This document shows, piece after piece, positions 50,022-63,561 of a DNA stretch of 64,000 nt. Within the stretch, counting starts at the first letter, position 1. Each line of letters opens with the position of its first letter. The stretch is from Demequina sp. (GTDB taxonomy: Bacteria > Actinomycetota > Actinomycetes > Actinomycetales > Demequinaceae): positions 1,763,979-1,827,978 of the forward strand of contig JANQAD010000001.1 in assembly GCA_024707205.1 (NCBI GenBank), in the 5' to 3' direction. The notes under the pieces were generated by a model. That model saw only the letters and a program-made list of their open reading frames with translations, had not been told where the DNA came from and made no database searches. The position numbers and the translations under genes were made by a program.

Positions 50022-50582
50022 GTGGGAAGGCTCGTGTACTCGATGCTCGTCAGCGCGGACGGGTTCGTGAACAGCCCGGACGGCTCGTTCGACTGGGCCG
50101 ATCCAGACGACGAGGTGCTCGATTTCATCACCCAGCGCATGCGCATGGTTGGCACCTACCTCTATGGCCGCCGCTACTACGAGACCATGACAAGTTGGGC
50201 GAACCTCCGTGCGGTCCCGGGCCTCAGCGAACTCGACTATGCGTTCTCGGACCAGTGGAACGCGACCACGAAGTACGTGTATTCGCGAACGCTCCAGGAT
50301 GCGCCGACGCCCAACACCCACATGCGTGCGGCGATCGACGTTGACGAGATCGCCGCGCTCAAGGCCGCGAGCGAGAAGCACATCACCGTGGAGGGCACTC
50401 AGATCGCGCGCGCATGCCTTGAGGCGGGAGTCGTCGACGGAATCTCCGCGTACGTTGTCCCCATCGCGACCGGAGGCGGGACGCCGCTTTTCCCGCTTGG
50501 GCTGCCGCTGGAGTTGACCCTCGTCGATGAGGTGCGGTTCCCGAGCGGCATCCTCAATCTGCGGTGGGACGTGTCGAGGTAG
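50022..50582 (+). CDS. RibD/DHFR-like reductase, second of a pair
   Basis: A 186-residue paralogue of the preceding gene (RLVYSMLVSADGFVNSPDGSFDW, GTYLYGRRYYETM, ITVEGTQIARACL, YVVPIATGGGTPLFP). The frame is intact. The GTG start at 50022 is chosen because AAGGAGG lies about 7 bases before it. The two proteins probably arose by tandem duplication. Substrate unknown. Confidence 0.88.
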   Translation: MGRLVYSMLVSADGFVNSPDGSFDWADPDDEVLDFITQRMRMVGTYLYGRRYYETMTSWANLRAVPGLSELDYAFSDQWNATTKYVYSRTLQDAPTPNTHMRAAIDVDEIAALKAASEKHITVEGTQIARACLEAGVVDGISAYVVPIATGGGTPLFPLGLPLELTLVDEVRFPSGILNLRWDVSR

Positions 50583-50591
50583 GTCCGCGCC

Positions 50592-53588
<2,997 letters not shown>

Positions 53589-53688
53589 GCGCGGGGGGCG
53601 GCGCTGAGGCGGCACGCGACAAAGCGAGGTGACTGTGCAGCCGCACGCGCCGTCGGGCTGAATGCTTGCTCCGCGCTAATGTTGGCCC

Positions 53689-54327
53689 ATGGCAGTGCGA
53701 AACGTTACGCGTGCAGCGAAGCCGCGCGAGGAGACCGCGCGCAAGCGTAAGGAGATCCTGCGCGCGGCCACTGACGTGTTCGGATCCAAGGGCTACACCA
53801 AGGGATCGCTCGCCGACATCGCCGAGCAGGTGGGCATGACGCACGCCGGAGTGCTGCACCACTTCGGATCCAAGGATGCGCTGCTGCTCGAGGTACTCGT
53901 GTATCGCGACGAGACGGACGTCGAGCACCTCGAAGGACGGCACATACCAGGGGGTTTGGACCTCTTCCGGCACCTCGTGACCACCGCGCGGCTCAACGAG
54001 CAGCGCCCTGGAATCATCCAGGCGTTCGCGGTGCTCTCCGCCGAATCCGTGACGGACGATCACCCCGCGAAGGAGTTCTTCCGCAAGCGCTACGAGACCC
54101 TGCGAGGCGAGGTCAAGGAGGCGCTCACCGAGATCTGCGATCCCACGGATCCGCCGCGCGCGGAGGAGCTCGACTTCGCGACCGCCAGCATCATCGCGGT
54201 GATGGACGGCCTGCAGATTCAGTGGCTGCTCGCGCCAGACCAGGTGCGCCTGGCGCAGTCGTCAGCGTTCGCGATCGACGCGATCCTGGCTGCCGCGATC
54301 CAAGGTCACCGCCGCAGCGTTATGTAG
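53689..54327 (+). CDS. TetR-family regulator
   Basis: A 212-residue protein with the HTH EILRAATDVFGSKGYTKGSLADIAEQVGMTHAGVLHHFGSKDALL and a C-terminal TetR domain. There is no Shine-Dalgarno sequence at the ATG, so it may be leaderless. It converges with the AbgT-type transporter gene, 1 base apart. Its target is unknown. Confidence 0.88.
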   Translation: MAVRNVTRAAKPREETARKRKEILRAATDVFGSKGYTKGSLADIAEQVGMTHAGVLHHFGSKDALLLEVLVYRDETDVEHLEGRHIPGGLDLFRHLVTTARLNEQRPGIIQAFAVLSAESVTDDHPAKEFFRKRYETLRGEVKEALTEICDPTDPPRAEELDFATASIIAVMDGLQIQWLLAPDQVRLAQSSAFAIDAILAAAIQGHRRSVM

Positions 54328-54328
54328 C

Positions 54329-55971
54329 TCAACCGGTGCTTACCGGCGCGCCCGGCCCCCACGGAATGCCGAGCGCGAACCATGCGACGAACAGCGCCGT
54401 CCAGGTGATGAGGATCCACATCGTGTACGGGATCATCAGCGCGATCACCGTGCCGATCCCGGAGTCCTTCTTGTAGCGCTGGGCGATCGTCACGATGAAC
54501 GGCAGGTAGACCATGAGCGGGGTCAAGACGTTCATGGGGGAGTCACCCACGCGGTAGGCGGCGAGAAGGGTCTGTGGCGCCACGTCCAGCTGCGCGAAGA
54601 TCGGCACGAAGATGGGCGCGAAGATGGCCCACTTGGGCACCACACCAGGCAGGATGATGTCGAGCACCACGATGACGAGGATGAACAGTACCAGCAGGAT
54701 CACGGCGGGCACGTTCGCGTTCTCGAGAATGTGCGCCACCTCCACCGCTGCGACCGTTGGCAGGTTGGACCACGAGAACAGAGCGATGAACTGCGCGATC
54801 ATCACGAACATCACGAGCAGGCCGCCGAGCGTGCCGAACGTCTTGGCCACGGCGCCCACGGTCGCGTCCCCACCGCGAAGGGTCTTGGCGCCGTATCCGT
54901 ACGCGATGCCGCAGACGAGGAACGCAAGCGAGATGATGAAGATGAGGCTCGCCATGAACGGGGTGGCGCCGATGAGTTCCCCGGTCGCATTGTCGCGAAG
55001 CGGGGCGTTCGGCGGCAGGGAGAGCGCGCTCACGAGCACGACGACCGCGAGCAGGGCCCACGCCGCCCACTTGAGCCCGCGAGCCTCCGCCACCTCGTCT
55101 ACCTCGTCGTCGGGGTTGAGGCCGCTGCCCTCCGGCGGCACGTAGGTGCCAAGCCGCGGTTCCACGATCTTGACGGTCACCCAGGTGGCGACGACGGCGA
55201 GCACGATCGACGACACGATCGAGAAGTAGAAGTTCGCTGTCACGTCAAGGGGTTCCATGCCCGTGGGCAGCACCTCATTGGTGATCTCGGTGATCATCGA
55301 GTCCACGGGCGTGATGAGCAGGTTGACCGCGAAGATCGCGCCAACACCGGCGAACGCGCCGCCATGCCTGCGAGCGGATGTCTGCCGACAGAGAGGAATG
55401 CGGCGGCCGCTAGGGGTATCAGGATGAGATACCCGGCGTCGCTCGCCACCGATGACAGGACGCCGACGAAGATCAGCAGGAAGGCGAGGATCCTGGCCGG
55501 GGCCACCTTGACGATCTTGCGAATGAGGGCCCCCATGAGGCCCGCCTGTTCCGCGACGCCAACGCCCGCCATCGCGATGAGCACCACCGCCACCACACCA
55601 AACCCGGCGAAGTTCGCCACGAAGCTGGCGAAGAACATCTCGATGCCATCGCTGCTCAGCAGCGATCGCACCGGGATCTCAACCTCTTGAGTTATGTAGT
55701 CGGGGAGGATCACCTCTTGCCCGGTGGTGATGTCCCAGGGGACGATCATCCCGCCGAGCGCCTCGTTGATGGTCGCCAATTCGGATTTGGGGACCTGGGT
55801 CACGATCTCGTCCGTCACCGACACCTTGGCCCACGCCAGGATCGCGGACAGCACCGCCACGATGGCGATGAGGTACAGGAACATGATCGTGGGGTTCGGA
55901 ACCTTGTTCCCCAGATTCTCGATCTTGTCCAGAAACCCGCTCTTCGCGGGGGCTTCGGCAGTCGCAGTCAT
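54329..55971 (-). CDS. AbgT-family transporter (p-aminobenzoyl-glutamate type), frameshifted
   Basis: The repaired length is 547 residues with many helices. AbgT motifs are clear: NKVPNPTIMFLYLI near the N-terminus, IVKVAPARILAFLLIFVGVLSSVASDAGYLILIPLAAAAF split at SVASDAGYLILIPLAA, and LITPVDSMITEITNEV. Family members import p-aminobenzoyl-glutamate or export sulfonamide-like antimetabolites. One base is missing near 55355-55363; adding it joins PLAGMAA to AFAGVGAIFAVNLLITP. AAAGGGG precedes the ATG at 55971. It diverges from the GNAT gene. Confidence 0.92.
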
Positions 55972-56115
55972 GGTGACCCCTTTCCAGTCGCGAGCCTATT
56001 GGGTTGCGGGCCCGCGCGCCCACAGATACGGCGAGGTATCAGGGAAAGCCCGGGTAGCGTCGGGCAAGCGCGGCTGGGTAGATTGGCCCTGCTGGGGAGC
56101 GCGAAAGGGGACGGT

Positions 56116-56691
56116 ATGGCGGGCACGATTCGGGTGATTCAAGCGGACGAGCAGGTGCGTCTCCAGGAAATCGGCGCGCTCACCGCGCTCGCCTACCTCT
56201 CGGACGCGCTCGTCGACAACGCCCACCCCTATATCCCCGCGCTCCGGGATGCGCACGCCCGCGCTGAGAAGGCCATCCTGCTCGCGATGGCGGACGGGGA
56301 GCGCGGAGAGGGCGCGATCGTCGGCACGCTCACGGTGGTGCCGCCCGGCAGCCCGTTCATCGAGCGAGCGGGATCCGGAGAGTTTGAGCTGCGGATGCTC
56401 GCGGTGTCTCCCATGGAGCGCGGCCGCGGCATCGGCGCCGAGCTCACGCTCTACGGGGTCAAGCTCGCGCAGGAGCAGGGCGCAACGGGAATCGTGCTGT
56501 CCACGATGGAGACGATGCACGCGGCGCACCGGCTCTATGAGCGGCTGGGTTTTGTGCGGCGCACCGACCTCGACTGGGTTGTGCAGGACAACCCCGACGG
56601 CACCGTGACTCCCGTTGACCACGCCCCCGACGCCTCCGCGGGTGAGGTGCGGCTGCTTGGCTACTCGTGGGACATGACGAGGACGGTCTAG
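56116..56691 (+). CDS. GNAT-family N-acetyltransferase
   Basis: A 191-residue acetyltransferase. The acetyl-CoA loop is VSPMERGRGIGAEL, preceded by a strand FELRMLAV, and followed by AAHRLYERLGFVRR. AAAGGGG lies 5 bases before the ATG at 56116. The substrate is not predictable. It is separated from gatC by a hairpin element. Confidence 0.9.
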   Translation: MAGTIRVIQADEQVRLQEIGALTALAYLSDALVDNAHPYIPALRDAHARAEKAILLAMADGERGEGAIVGTLTVVPPGSPFIERAGSGEFELRMLAVSPMERGRGIGAELTLYGVKLAQEQGATGIVLSTMETMHAAHRLYERLGFVRRTDLDWVVQDNPDGTVTPVDHAPDASAGEVRLLGYSWDMTRTV

Positions 56692-56713
56692 CCCAACCCT
56701 GCCTTGCGCCGCT

Positions 56714-56769
56714 GGAATGGGCTCGTAGGTTCACGAAACTTCGATTTGGTGAACCTCAGGGCCCATTCG
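56714..56769. repeat. Intergenic hairpin element, copy 3 (diverged stem)
   Basis: Outer arms GAATGGGC (56715-56722) and GCCCATTC (56761-56768), inner stem AGGTTCAC (56727-56734) with GTGAACCT (56749-56756). The tip CACGAAACT...GATTT resembles copy 1. Compared with copies 1 and 2, at least four inner base pairs have changed on both sides. It lies in the 119-base gap before gatC. Confidence 0.7.
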
Positions 56770-56810
56770 GGGAGGGTGTGGGCCGCAGAGAGCCCCAGTA
56801 GACTCGAGCC

Positions 56811-57110
56811 ATGTCTTCCCTGGAACGTGCGGATGTGGCGCGCCTCGCCGTCCTTGCCCGCATCGACATGACCGACGATGACCTCGACCGACTCTCCGGG
56901 CAGCTCAGCGCGATCGTCGACGCGGTCGCAACACTTGCGACCCTCGACACGCACGACGTGCCTGCTACGAGCCACCCCATCCCCATGGCGAACGTGGAGC
57001 GCGAGGACGTGATCGAGGAATCGCTGACGCCCGCGCGGGCGCTGTCGGGCGCCCCGCAGGCCGAGGGCGACCGGTTCCGGGTTCCCCAGATCCTTGGGGA
57101 GGAGGCATGA
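56811..57110 (+). CDS. gatC: Asp-tRNA(Asn)/Glu-tRNA(Gln) amidotransferase subunit C
   Basis: GatC (99 residues) stabilises the GatA-GatB complex that converts Glu-tRNA(Gln) and Asp-tRNA(Asn) to their amides. It has the family pattern [36 protein letters not shown] and PLRxD-like downstream region [12 protein letters not shown]. Its stop overlaps the gatA start by 4 bases. Confidence 0.96.
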   Translation: MSSLERADVARLAVLARIDMTDDDLDRLSGQLSAIVDAVATLATLDTHDVPATSHPIPMANVEREDVIEESLTPARALSGAPQAEGDRFRVPQILGEEA

Positions 57111-58615
57111 CCGACTGGACGCGCCGCACGGCGGCGCAGATGGCCGACGCTCTCGCGGCTGGGGAGGTCACTTCCGTCTCCCTGACGCAGGCACACCTTG
57201 ACCGCATCGCGGCCGTGGACGGCGATGTGCACGCCTTCCTCTACGTGAACACCGAGCGCGCGCTCGAGACCGCCGCCGCGGTCGACGCCGACCGCGCGGC
57301 CGGCATCTCGCTGCAGCGCCTCGCCGGTGTGCCGATCGGCATCAAGGACGTGCTCGTCACGGAGGGGCTTCCCACCACGGCGGGCTCCCGGATCCTCGAG
57401 GGGTGGATCCCACCCTACGACGCGACCGTGACGCGCAAGGTGCGCGAGGCGCGCATGCCCATCCTGGGCAAGACCAACATGGACGAGTTCGCGATGGGCT
57501 CGTCCACGGAGCACTCGGCGTTCGGTCCCACCCACAACCCGTGGGACCTTGACCGCATCCCCGGCGGTTCCGGCGGCGGCTCCGCCGCCGCGCTGGCCGC
57601 CTTCGAGGCGCCCCTGACCATCGGCTCCGACACGGGAGGCTCCATCCGTCAACCCGCTTCCGTGACCGGAACGGTTGGCGTCAAGCCCACCTACGGCGGG
57701 GTCTCGCGCTACGGCGCCATCGCGCTGGCCAGCAGCCTGGACCAGCTGGGCCCATGCGCCCGCACCGTCCTCGACACGGCGCTCCTGCACGAGGTGATGG
57801 GCGGCCACGACCCCCACGACGCCACGAGCCTGCGCGAGCCCGTCCCCGGCGCGGTGGCAGCGGCCCTTGAGGGAGCGTCGGGCGATCTGACTGGCGTGAC
57901 GCTTGGCGTGATCCGCGAGCTGGGTGGCGAGGGCTACCAGGACGGCGTGAAGCAGCGCTTCGAGGAGGCGCTCGACGCGGCAAGGGCCGCTGGCGCCACG
58001 GTGGTCGAGGTGGACTGTCCGAGCTTCGTGTACGCGCTCGCCGCGTACTACCTGATCCTCCCTGCGGAGGCGAGCAGCAACCTCGCCAAGTTCGACGGCG
58101 TGCGGTTTGGCCTGCGCGTGGAGCGCGAGAACATCGAGCGGACCATGGCCGCTACCAGGGCCGAAGGCTTCGGCGACGAGGTCAAGCGGCGCATCATCCT
58201 CGGCACCTACGCCCTCAGCGCGGGCTACTACGACGCGTACTACGGCTCCGCGCAGAAGGTGCGCACGCTCATCCAGCGCGACTTCGCCGCGGCATTCGAG
58301 AAGGCGACCGTGCTCGTGAGTCCCACGGTGCCAAGCACGCCGTTCAAGCTGGGGGAGCGCATCGACGATCCGCTCGCGATGTACCTCAACGACGTGGCGA
58401 CCATCCCGGCGAACCTTGCTGGCATCCCCGGCATGTCCATCCCTGCGGGTCTCGCTCCGGAGGACAACCTCCCGGTGGGCTTCCAGCTGCTCGCCCCCGC
58501 GCACGAGGACGCGCGCCTGTATCGCGTTGGCGGGGCCATCGAGGCCCTGCTGAACGCGAAATGGGGAGGCCCCTTGAGCTCCCTTGCCCCCGAGCTTTCG
58601 GAGGTGTCCCGATGA
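57107..58615 (+). CDS. gatA: Asp-tRNA(Asn)/Glu-tRNA(Gln) amidotransferase subunit A
   Basis: GatA (502 residues) is the glutaminase of the complex and an amidase-signature enzyme. The catalytic Lys is in [13 protein letters not shown], the cis-Ser in [12 protein letters not shown], and the catalytic Ser in [12 protein letters not shown]. It overlaps gatC and gatB by 4 bases each (ATGA), consistent with equal production of the subunits. Intact and of normal length. Confidence 0.97.
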   Translation: MTDWTRRTAAQMADALAAGEVTSVSLTQAHLDRIAAVDGDVHAFLYVNTERALETAAAVDADRAAGISLQRLAGVPIGIKDVLVTEGLPTTAGSRILEGWIPPYDATVTRKVREARMPILGKTNMDEFAMGSSTEHSAFGPTHNPWDLDRIPGGSGGGSAAALAAFEAPLTIGSDTGGSIRQPASVTGTVGVKPTYGGVSRYGAIALASSLDQLGPCARTVLDTALLHEVMGGHDPHDATSLREPVPGAVAAALEGASGDLTGVTLGVIRELGGEGYQDGVKQRFEEALDAARAAGATVVEVDCPSFVYALAAYYLILPAEASSNLAKFDGVRFGLRVERENIERTMAATRAEGFGDEVKRRIILGTYALSAGYYDAYYGSAQKVRTLIQRDFAAAFEKATVLVSPTVPSTPFKLGERIDDPLAMYLNDVATIPANLAGIPGMSIPAGLAPEDNLPVGFQLLAPAHEDARLYRVGGAIEALLNAKWGGPLSSLAPELSEVSR

Positions 58616-60129
58616 CCAAGCTCACGTATGACGACGCCGTGGAGCGCTTCGATCCCGTGTTCGGCATCGAGGTCCACGTGGAGCTCAACACCAAGACCAA
58701 GATGTTCTGCGGCTGCCTCAACGAGTTCGGCGGAGAGCCCAACACCCACGTCTGCCCCGTTTGCCTTGGTCTGCCAGGCTCGATGCCCGTAACCAACGGC
58801 AAGGCGGTGGAGTCCGCGATCCGGCTGGGCCTGGCGCTCGGCTGCGAGATCCGCGAGTCCAGCCGCTTTGCACGGAAGAACTACTTCTACCCGGACCTCG
58901 CCAAGGACTACCAGATCTCCCAGTACGACGAGCCCACGTGCTTCGAGGGCTCGGTGGACGTGGTCCTCGACGACGGCGAGGTCGTGACCATCGCGATCGA
59001 GCGCGCCCACATCGAGGAGGACGCGGGCAAGAACACGCACGTGGGCGGCACCGGCGGCATCCAGGGCGCGGACTACTCGCTCGTGGACTACAACCGCGGC
59101 GGCGTGCCCCTCGTTGAGATCGTCACCAAGCCCATCGAGGGCATGGGCGAGCGGACGGCCGAGGTGGCCCGCGCCTACGTCGCGACCATCCGCGACATCG
59201 TCCGCGGGCTCGGCATCAGCGACGGCCGTATGGAGCAGGGCAGCCTGCGCGCGGACGTGAACCTCTCGCTTCGCCCCAAGGCGGCCGACGGCGCGGATCA
59301 GTCCGCGGTGCCGTTCGGCAAGCGCTCGGAGACCAAGAACGTCAACTCGCTGCGCGCGATCGAGCGCGCGGTGCAGTACGAGGCCGGCCGCCAGGCCGAG
59401 CTGCTCACCGCGGGTCAGCCCGTGGTGCAGGAGACGCGCCACTGGCACGAGGACACGTCGTCCACGACTCCGGGCCGCTCCAAGGAGCAAGCGGAGGACT
59501 ACCGCTACTTCCCCGAGCCCGATCTGCTGCCGGTAGAGCCCTCGCGAGCGTGGGTGGAGCAGCTGCGCGCCACCATCCCCGAGCACCCGGCAAAGTTGCG
59601 TGCCCGCTTGCGCGAGGAGTGGGGCTTCAGCGAGCTCGAGATGCGCGACGTTGTCGCGGCCGATGCGGTCCAGCTCATCGTCGACACCGTCGCGGCCGGC
59701 GCCTCTCCGCAGGCTGCGCGCAAGTGGTGGGGCGGCGAGCTCGCCCGCACTGCCAACGAGCGTGAGGTGACGCTCCAGGACCTCCCGGTCACCGCGCAGG
59801 ACATCGCCGAGCTCCAGGGCCTCGTAGATGCCGGAACCATCAACGACAAGCTCGCCCGTCAGGCGCTCGAGGGCGTGCTCGCGGGCGAAGGCTCGCCAGC
59901 GTCGGTCGTTGAGAAGCGCGGCCTGGTAGTGGTGAGCGACGACTCCGCGCTCGAGGCCGCCGTCGACGAGGCGCTCGCGGCCCAGCCGGACGTTCTCGAG
60001 AAGATCCGCGAGGGCAAGATTCAGGCGGCCGGCGCGATCGTGGGTGCGGTCATGAAGGCCACGCGCGGGCAGGCGGACGCCGGACGCGTGCGCCAGATCA
60101 TCCTCGCGCGCGCTGGCGTGGAGGGCTGA
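58612..60129 (+). CDS. gatB: Asp-tRNA(Asn)/Glu-tRNA(Gln) amidotransferase subunit B
   Basis: GatB (505 residues) is the kinase/transferase subunit that activates the misacylated tRNA and accepts ammonia from GatA. The N-terminal cradle domain starts [11 protein letters not shown], with [25 protein letters not shown] and [20 protein letters not shown]. The C-terminal YqeY-like tail ends [21 protein letters not shown]. The ATG at 58612 overlaps gatA by 4 bases, and GGAGG lies 7 bases before it. Confidence 0.97.
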   Translation: MTKLTYDDAVERFDPVFGIEVHVELNTKTKMFCGCLNEFGGEPNTHVCPVCLGLPGSMPVTNGKAVESAIRLGLALGCEIRESSRFARKNYFYPDLAKDYQISQYDEPTCFEGSVDVVLDDGEVVTIAIERAHIEEDAGKNTHVGGTGGIQGADYSLVDYNRGGVPLVEIVTKPIEGMGERTAEVARAYVATIRDIVRGLGISDGRMEQGSLRADVNLSLRPKAADGADQSAVPFGKRSETKNVNSLRAIERAVQYEAGRQAELLTAGQPVVQETRHWHEDTSSTTPGRSKEQAEDYRYFPEPDLLPVEPSRAWVEQLRATIPEHPAKLRARLREEWGFSELEMRDVVAADAVQLIVDTVAAGASPQAARKWWGGELARTANEREVTLQDLPVTAQDIAELQGLVDAGTINDKLARQALEGVLAGEGSPASVVEKRGLVVVSDDSALEAAVDEALAAQPDVLEKIREGKIQAAGAIVGAVMKATRGQADAGRVRQIILARAGVEG

Positions 60130-60168
60130 CGCCGGGCGCCTGTCGGAGCCGACGGGCACACTGAGGGG

Positions 60169-61461
60169 ATGGCCCCGGACACGCCATCGGTGGAGGACCG
60201 CACCACGCCGTCCCAAGCGTGGGTGCGGAACGTCTCGCTGTTCCTCGCCGGACAGACGGTCTCGCTGCTGGGATCCATGCTCGTGCAGTATGCGGTGCTC
60301 TGGTACCTCACACTCACCACCAAGGACGGCACGATTCTGGCGCTGTCGGTGGCGTTCGGGTTCCTCCCTCAGGCGATCGTGTCCGTGTTCGGCGGGGTGT
60401 GGGCGGACCGGCACAACCGCAAGTACCTCATCATGGCCGCCGACGCGACCATCGCGCTCGCGACCCTCGCACTCGCCCTGTTCATGATGAACGGCGTCAC
60501 CTCCGTCTGGCTGATCTTCGCGGCGATGGCGATTCGCTCGGCGGGCGCTGGGGTGCAGACGCCGGCGGTGGCCGCGGCGCTCCCGCAGCTCGTGCCGGCA
60601 GAGAAGCTGCTGCGAGTCAACGGCATCAACGGCGCCATCCAGTCGGGAATGATGCTCGCGTCACCGCCCGTCGCCGCACTGCTGTACGCGAATGTGCCGC
60701 TCCACGGGATCTTCTTCATCGACGTGGGCACGGCTGCCATCGGCATCGGCATCCTTGCCCTGGTGCCCCTGCGAGCGGTCATGCGCAGCGGAGAGCGCGT
60801 CGGCTACTTCGACGACCTGCGCGAGGGCGTGCGATACATCGGCGAGCACCACTACGTGAAGTGGGTGCTCTATCTCTTCGGCGGCATCATGATCGCCGTT
60901 GGCGCGCCGTCCATGCTGACGCCGCTCATGGTCGTGCGGTCCTTCGGCGACGAGGTGTGGAAGCTGACGGCGCTCGAACTCGCGTTCTCCGTTGGCATGC
61001 TGCTCGCGGGCGCCGCGATCGCCGCGTGGGGCGACCGGTTCGAGCGCACCACCCTCATCGTGTGGTCCACGCTCATCCTCTCCGCACTCACCGTGGCGCT
61101 CGGCCTGTCGCCCGTGCTGTGGGTGTTCCTGGTGACGATGTTCTTCGTGGGGCTTGCGGTGCCGTTCTTCTCCACCCCCATCTTCACGGTGCTTCAGGAG
61201 TCGGTGGATCCCGAGCGGCTCGGCCGCGTGTTCGGGTTCGTGAGCATCGTGTCGGCGATGGGGATGCCCGCGGGCATGCTGGTCTTCGGGCCGCTCGCCA
61301 ACGTCATCAGCGTGGAGGCGGTGCTGGTCATCTCCGGCGTGCTGATGTTCGGCATAGGAGTGCTCGCGTTCCTGACGCCGAGCGGCCGCGCGGCGCTCGA
61401 CTACGTGCGGGCACACCGGGCCCCAACTACGCCAGAGTCAGCCTCACCGCAGCCCAGCTGA
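60169..61461 (+). CDS. MFS transporter (macrolide-efflux-like)
   Basis: A 430-residue major facilitator with about 12 helices. It starts with a cytosolic tail, then FLAGQTVSLLGSMLVQYAVLWYLT; GGVWADRHNRKYLIMAAD is the motif-A-like loop. The pattern resembles the MefA/enterobactin-exporter group of efflux proteins. The end overlaps the convergent GH51 gene by 35 bases. The substrate is unknown. Confidence 0.88.
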   Translation: MAPDTPSVEDRTTPSQAWVRNVSLFLAGQTVSLLGSMLVQYAVLWYLTLTTKDGTILALSVAFGFLPQAIVSVFGGVWADRHNRKYLIMAADATIALATLALALFMMNGVTSVWLIFAAMAIRSAGAGVQTPAVAAALPQLVPAEKLLRVNGINGAIQSGMMLASPPVAALLYANVPLHGIFFIDVGTAAIGIGILALVPLRAVMRSGERVGYFDDLREGVRYIGEHHYVKWVLYLFGGIMIAVGAPSMLTPLMVVRSFGDEVWKLTALELAFSVGMLLAGAAIAAWGDRFERTTLIVWSTLILSALTVALGLSPVLWVFLVTMFFVGLAVPFFSTPIFTVLQESVDPERLGRVFGFVSIVSAMGMPAGMLVFGPLANVISVEAVLVISGVLMFGIGVLAFLTPSGRAALDYVRAHRAPTTPESASPQPS

Positions 61462-62893
61462 CCGCCGGCAGCTGCACCGTCACGCTGGCACCGTCAACCA
61501 CCGCACGGCCCGACGCTGGGGTCACCCGGTCTGGGGCGTCGGCCGTGTTCGTGGCCAGCGGATCGGGGTCGGTGAGCACCGTGACCTCTGCCGAGGCGAC
61601 CTCACCAGGGACTGCGATCGTCAGTCCGTGCTCGGAGTCCGGGTCGAGGTTCACCGCGAAGACGGTGATCGAGCCGTCGTCGGTCAGCGTTGCGACAGCG
61701 TCGACGAACTCGCTGGGCCTGTCGCTGGCGAGGACCGTTGTTCCTGCTAGTCGGGCGGTTATCGCGAAGGGGTAGAACGTGGTCTGCCGCCACGCGCGGC
61801 CGCCGGGCTCGGTCATGATGGGCGCGATGACGTTCACCAGCTGCGCAAGGGACGCGGCCCGCACGCGATCCGCGTGCCGCAACAGGGTGATGAGCAGGGA
61901 ACCCACCACCACGGCATCCGCGGCCGTGTACACGTCCTCGAGCAGGTGAGGAGCCACGGGCCAGTCGTCGCCCTCCGGGAACGGATTCACGGGGGTGGAC
62001 ATGCGCCACACGTTCCACTCGTCGAACGAGATCGCGATGCGCTTGTCGCTTCCCCGTGCGGCCGCGACCTCGTCGGCGATGCCCACCACCGTGGTGATGA
62101 AGCGGTCCATGTCGTCGGAGGATCGCAGGAAGGCGCTCAGGTCCTGGTTGGAGGGGTCGTAGTACGCGTGCGCCGAGATGAAGTCCACCTCGTCGAAGCA
62201 GTGCTCGAGGACCACCCGCTCCCACTCGCCAAAGGTCGCCATGGAGGTTCCCGAGGATCCGCACGCCACCAGCTCGAGCGTGGGGTCGAACTTGCGCATC
62301 ACCCGCGCCATGTCCAGCGCGGCGCGGCCGTACTGCTCGGGCGTCATCTGGCCCACCTGCCAGGGCCCGTCCATCTCGTTGCCCAGGCACCACATGCGCA
62401 CGCCGTACGGCGCGTCGGCACCGTTGGCCCGCCGCGCGTCGCTCAGCGCGGTGGCGCCAGGGTGGTTGCAGTACTCGAGCAGGTCCAGGGCCTCGGGTGT
62501 CCCGCGCGTCCCGATGTTGACCGCCATCATCGGCGCCACGCCCGCGGCCGCGCACCACGCCATGAACTCATCGGTGCCGAACTCGTTCGTCTCGGTGGAA
62601 TGCCACGCGAGATCCAGCCGCGTGGGCCGCTCCTCTAGCGGCCCCACGCCGTCCTCCCAGCGATACGAGGAGACGAAGTTGCCCCCGGGATAGCGGATGG
62701 TCGTCACCCCAAGCTCGCGCACCAGCTCGAGGACATCCGCGCGGAAGCCCAAGGCGTCCGCCGTGGGGTGTCCCGGCTCGTAGATGCCCGAATACACGCA
62801 CCGCCCCAAGTGCTCCACGAAGGAGCCGAACAGGCGGCGGTCCACGGAGCCAGCCACAGCGTCGGGCCGTATGGTGAGGTGCGTCATTGCCAT
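61427..62893 (-). CDS. GH51 alpha-L-arabinofuranosidase
   Basis: A 488-residue cytosolic enzyme (no signal peptide) that releases arabinose from arabinoxylan- or arabinan-derived oligosaccharides. The barrel has RYPGGNFVSSYRWEDGVGP, the acid/base Glu in MWCLGNEMDGPW, and the nucleophile Glu in ISFDEWNVW. A C-terminal beta-sandwich ends VQLPAVSWAAVRLTLA. The ATG at 62893 is 26 bases from the divergent deacetylase start. It complements the galactan and xylan genes of this window. Confidence 0.95.
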   Translation of the reverse strand: MAMTHLTIRPDAVAGSVDRRLFGSFVEHLGRCVYSGIYEPGHPTADALGFRADVLELVRELGVTTIRYPGGNFVSSYRWEDGVGPLEERPTRLDLAWHSTETNEFGTDEFMAWCAAAGVAPMMAVNIGTRGTPEALDLLEYCNHPGATALSDARRANGADAPYGVRMWCLGNEMDGPWQVGQMTPEQYGRAALDMARVMRKFDPTLELVACGSSGTSMATFGEWERVVLEHCFDEVDFISAHAYYDPSNQDLSAFLRSSDDMDRFITTVVGIADEVAAARGSDKRIAISFDEWNVWRMSTPVNPFPEGDDWPVAPHLLEDVYTAADAVVVGSLLITLLRHADRVRAASLAQLVNVIAPIMTEPGGRAWRQTTFYPFAITARLAGTTVLASDRPSEFVDAVATLTDDGSITVFAVNLDPDSEHGLTIAVPGEVASAEVTVLTDPDPLATNTADAPDRVTPASGRAVVDGASVTVQLPAVSWAAVRLTLA

Positions 62894-62918
62894 AGTTTCA
62901 GCCTGCCAGACTGGACCC

Positions 62919-63553
62919 ATGGCATGGGAACTGACACCGACGCCCGTTGGGGCCGCCCAGGGCGAGGGCCTCGTGGCCGCGCTCACGTTTGACGACGGGC
63001 CAAACGGCGCGGACACCGCGGAGTTGCTCGACTTCCTGAGCGACCGCGGCATCCGCGCGGTCTTCGCGGTGGTCGGCTCGCAGATCCAGGCGCGCGGTGT
63101 CGATGGGCACAGCGGCGCCGAACTGCTCCGCCGCATCGTCGACGAGGGCCACGTGCTGTGCAACCACTCCACGGGATTCGCGGACATGGGCGAGTACTCC
63201 GCCGAGGAGGTGCGTGCGGACCTGGCGCGCAACCTCGAGATCATCCGCTCTGTTGTGCCCGACGTTGTGGTCCCCTTCTGGCGCGCGCCCAACGGTTCGT
63301 GGGGGTTACGTGCGAGGTGGCGGTCGAGTTGGGCATGCAGCCGCTCGACGTGATCAACCACATCGGCGACTGGGCCGAGCAGGACGCGGATGTGCTCGAG
63401 GCGAGGCTGTGGGAGCGCCTGACGCGCGGTCAGCTGCTGTTGATGCACGACGGCGGGGGAGACCGGTCCGGGACCGTCGCGGCGGTCAAGCGCTTCGTCG
63501 ACGATGCCGTGAGCGACGGCTGGGAGTTCACGCTGCCGGTGGGGTGCGAGTAG
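62919..63553 (+). CDS. Polysaccharide deacetylase (NodB/CE4), frameshifted
   Basis: The repaired length is 211 residues. NodB motifs: ALTFDDGP (catalytic Asp and metal Asp), CNHSTGF (metal His), WRAPNGSWG, and LLLMHDGGGDR (late His). There is no signal peptide, so it may be cytosolic or the start may lie upstream. The break is a run of five G (63302-63306) that should be six; repaired, NGSWG joins VTCEVAVELGMQPLDVINHIGDW. CE4 enzymes remove acetyl groups from xylan, chitin or peptidoglycan; next to GH51 and GH10 genes, acetyl-xylan is plausible. Confidence 0.9.
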
Positions 63554-63561
63554 CCGAGCGG

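Noticed and set aside
56020..56045. Inverted repeat GATAC...GTATC between the AbgT-type and GNAT genes as an operator
   Set aside because: Arms of only five bases with no matching site elsewhere; too weak to list.
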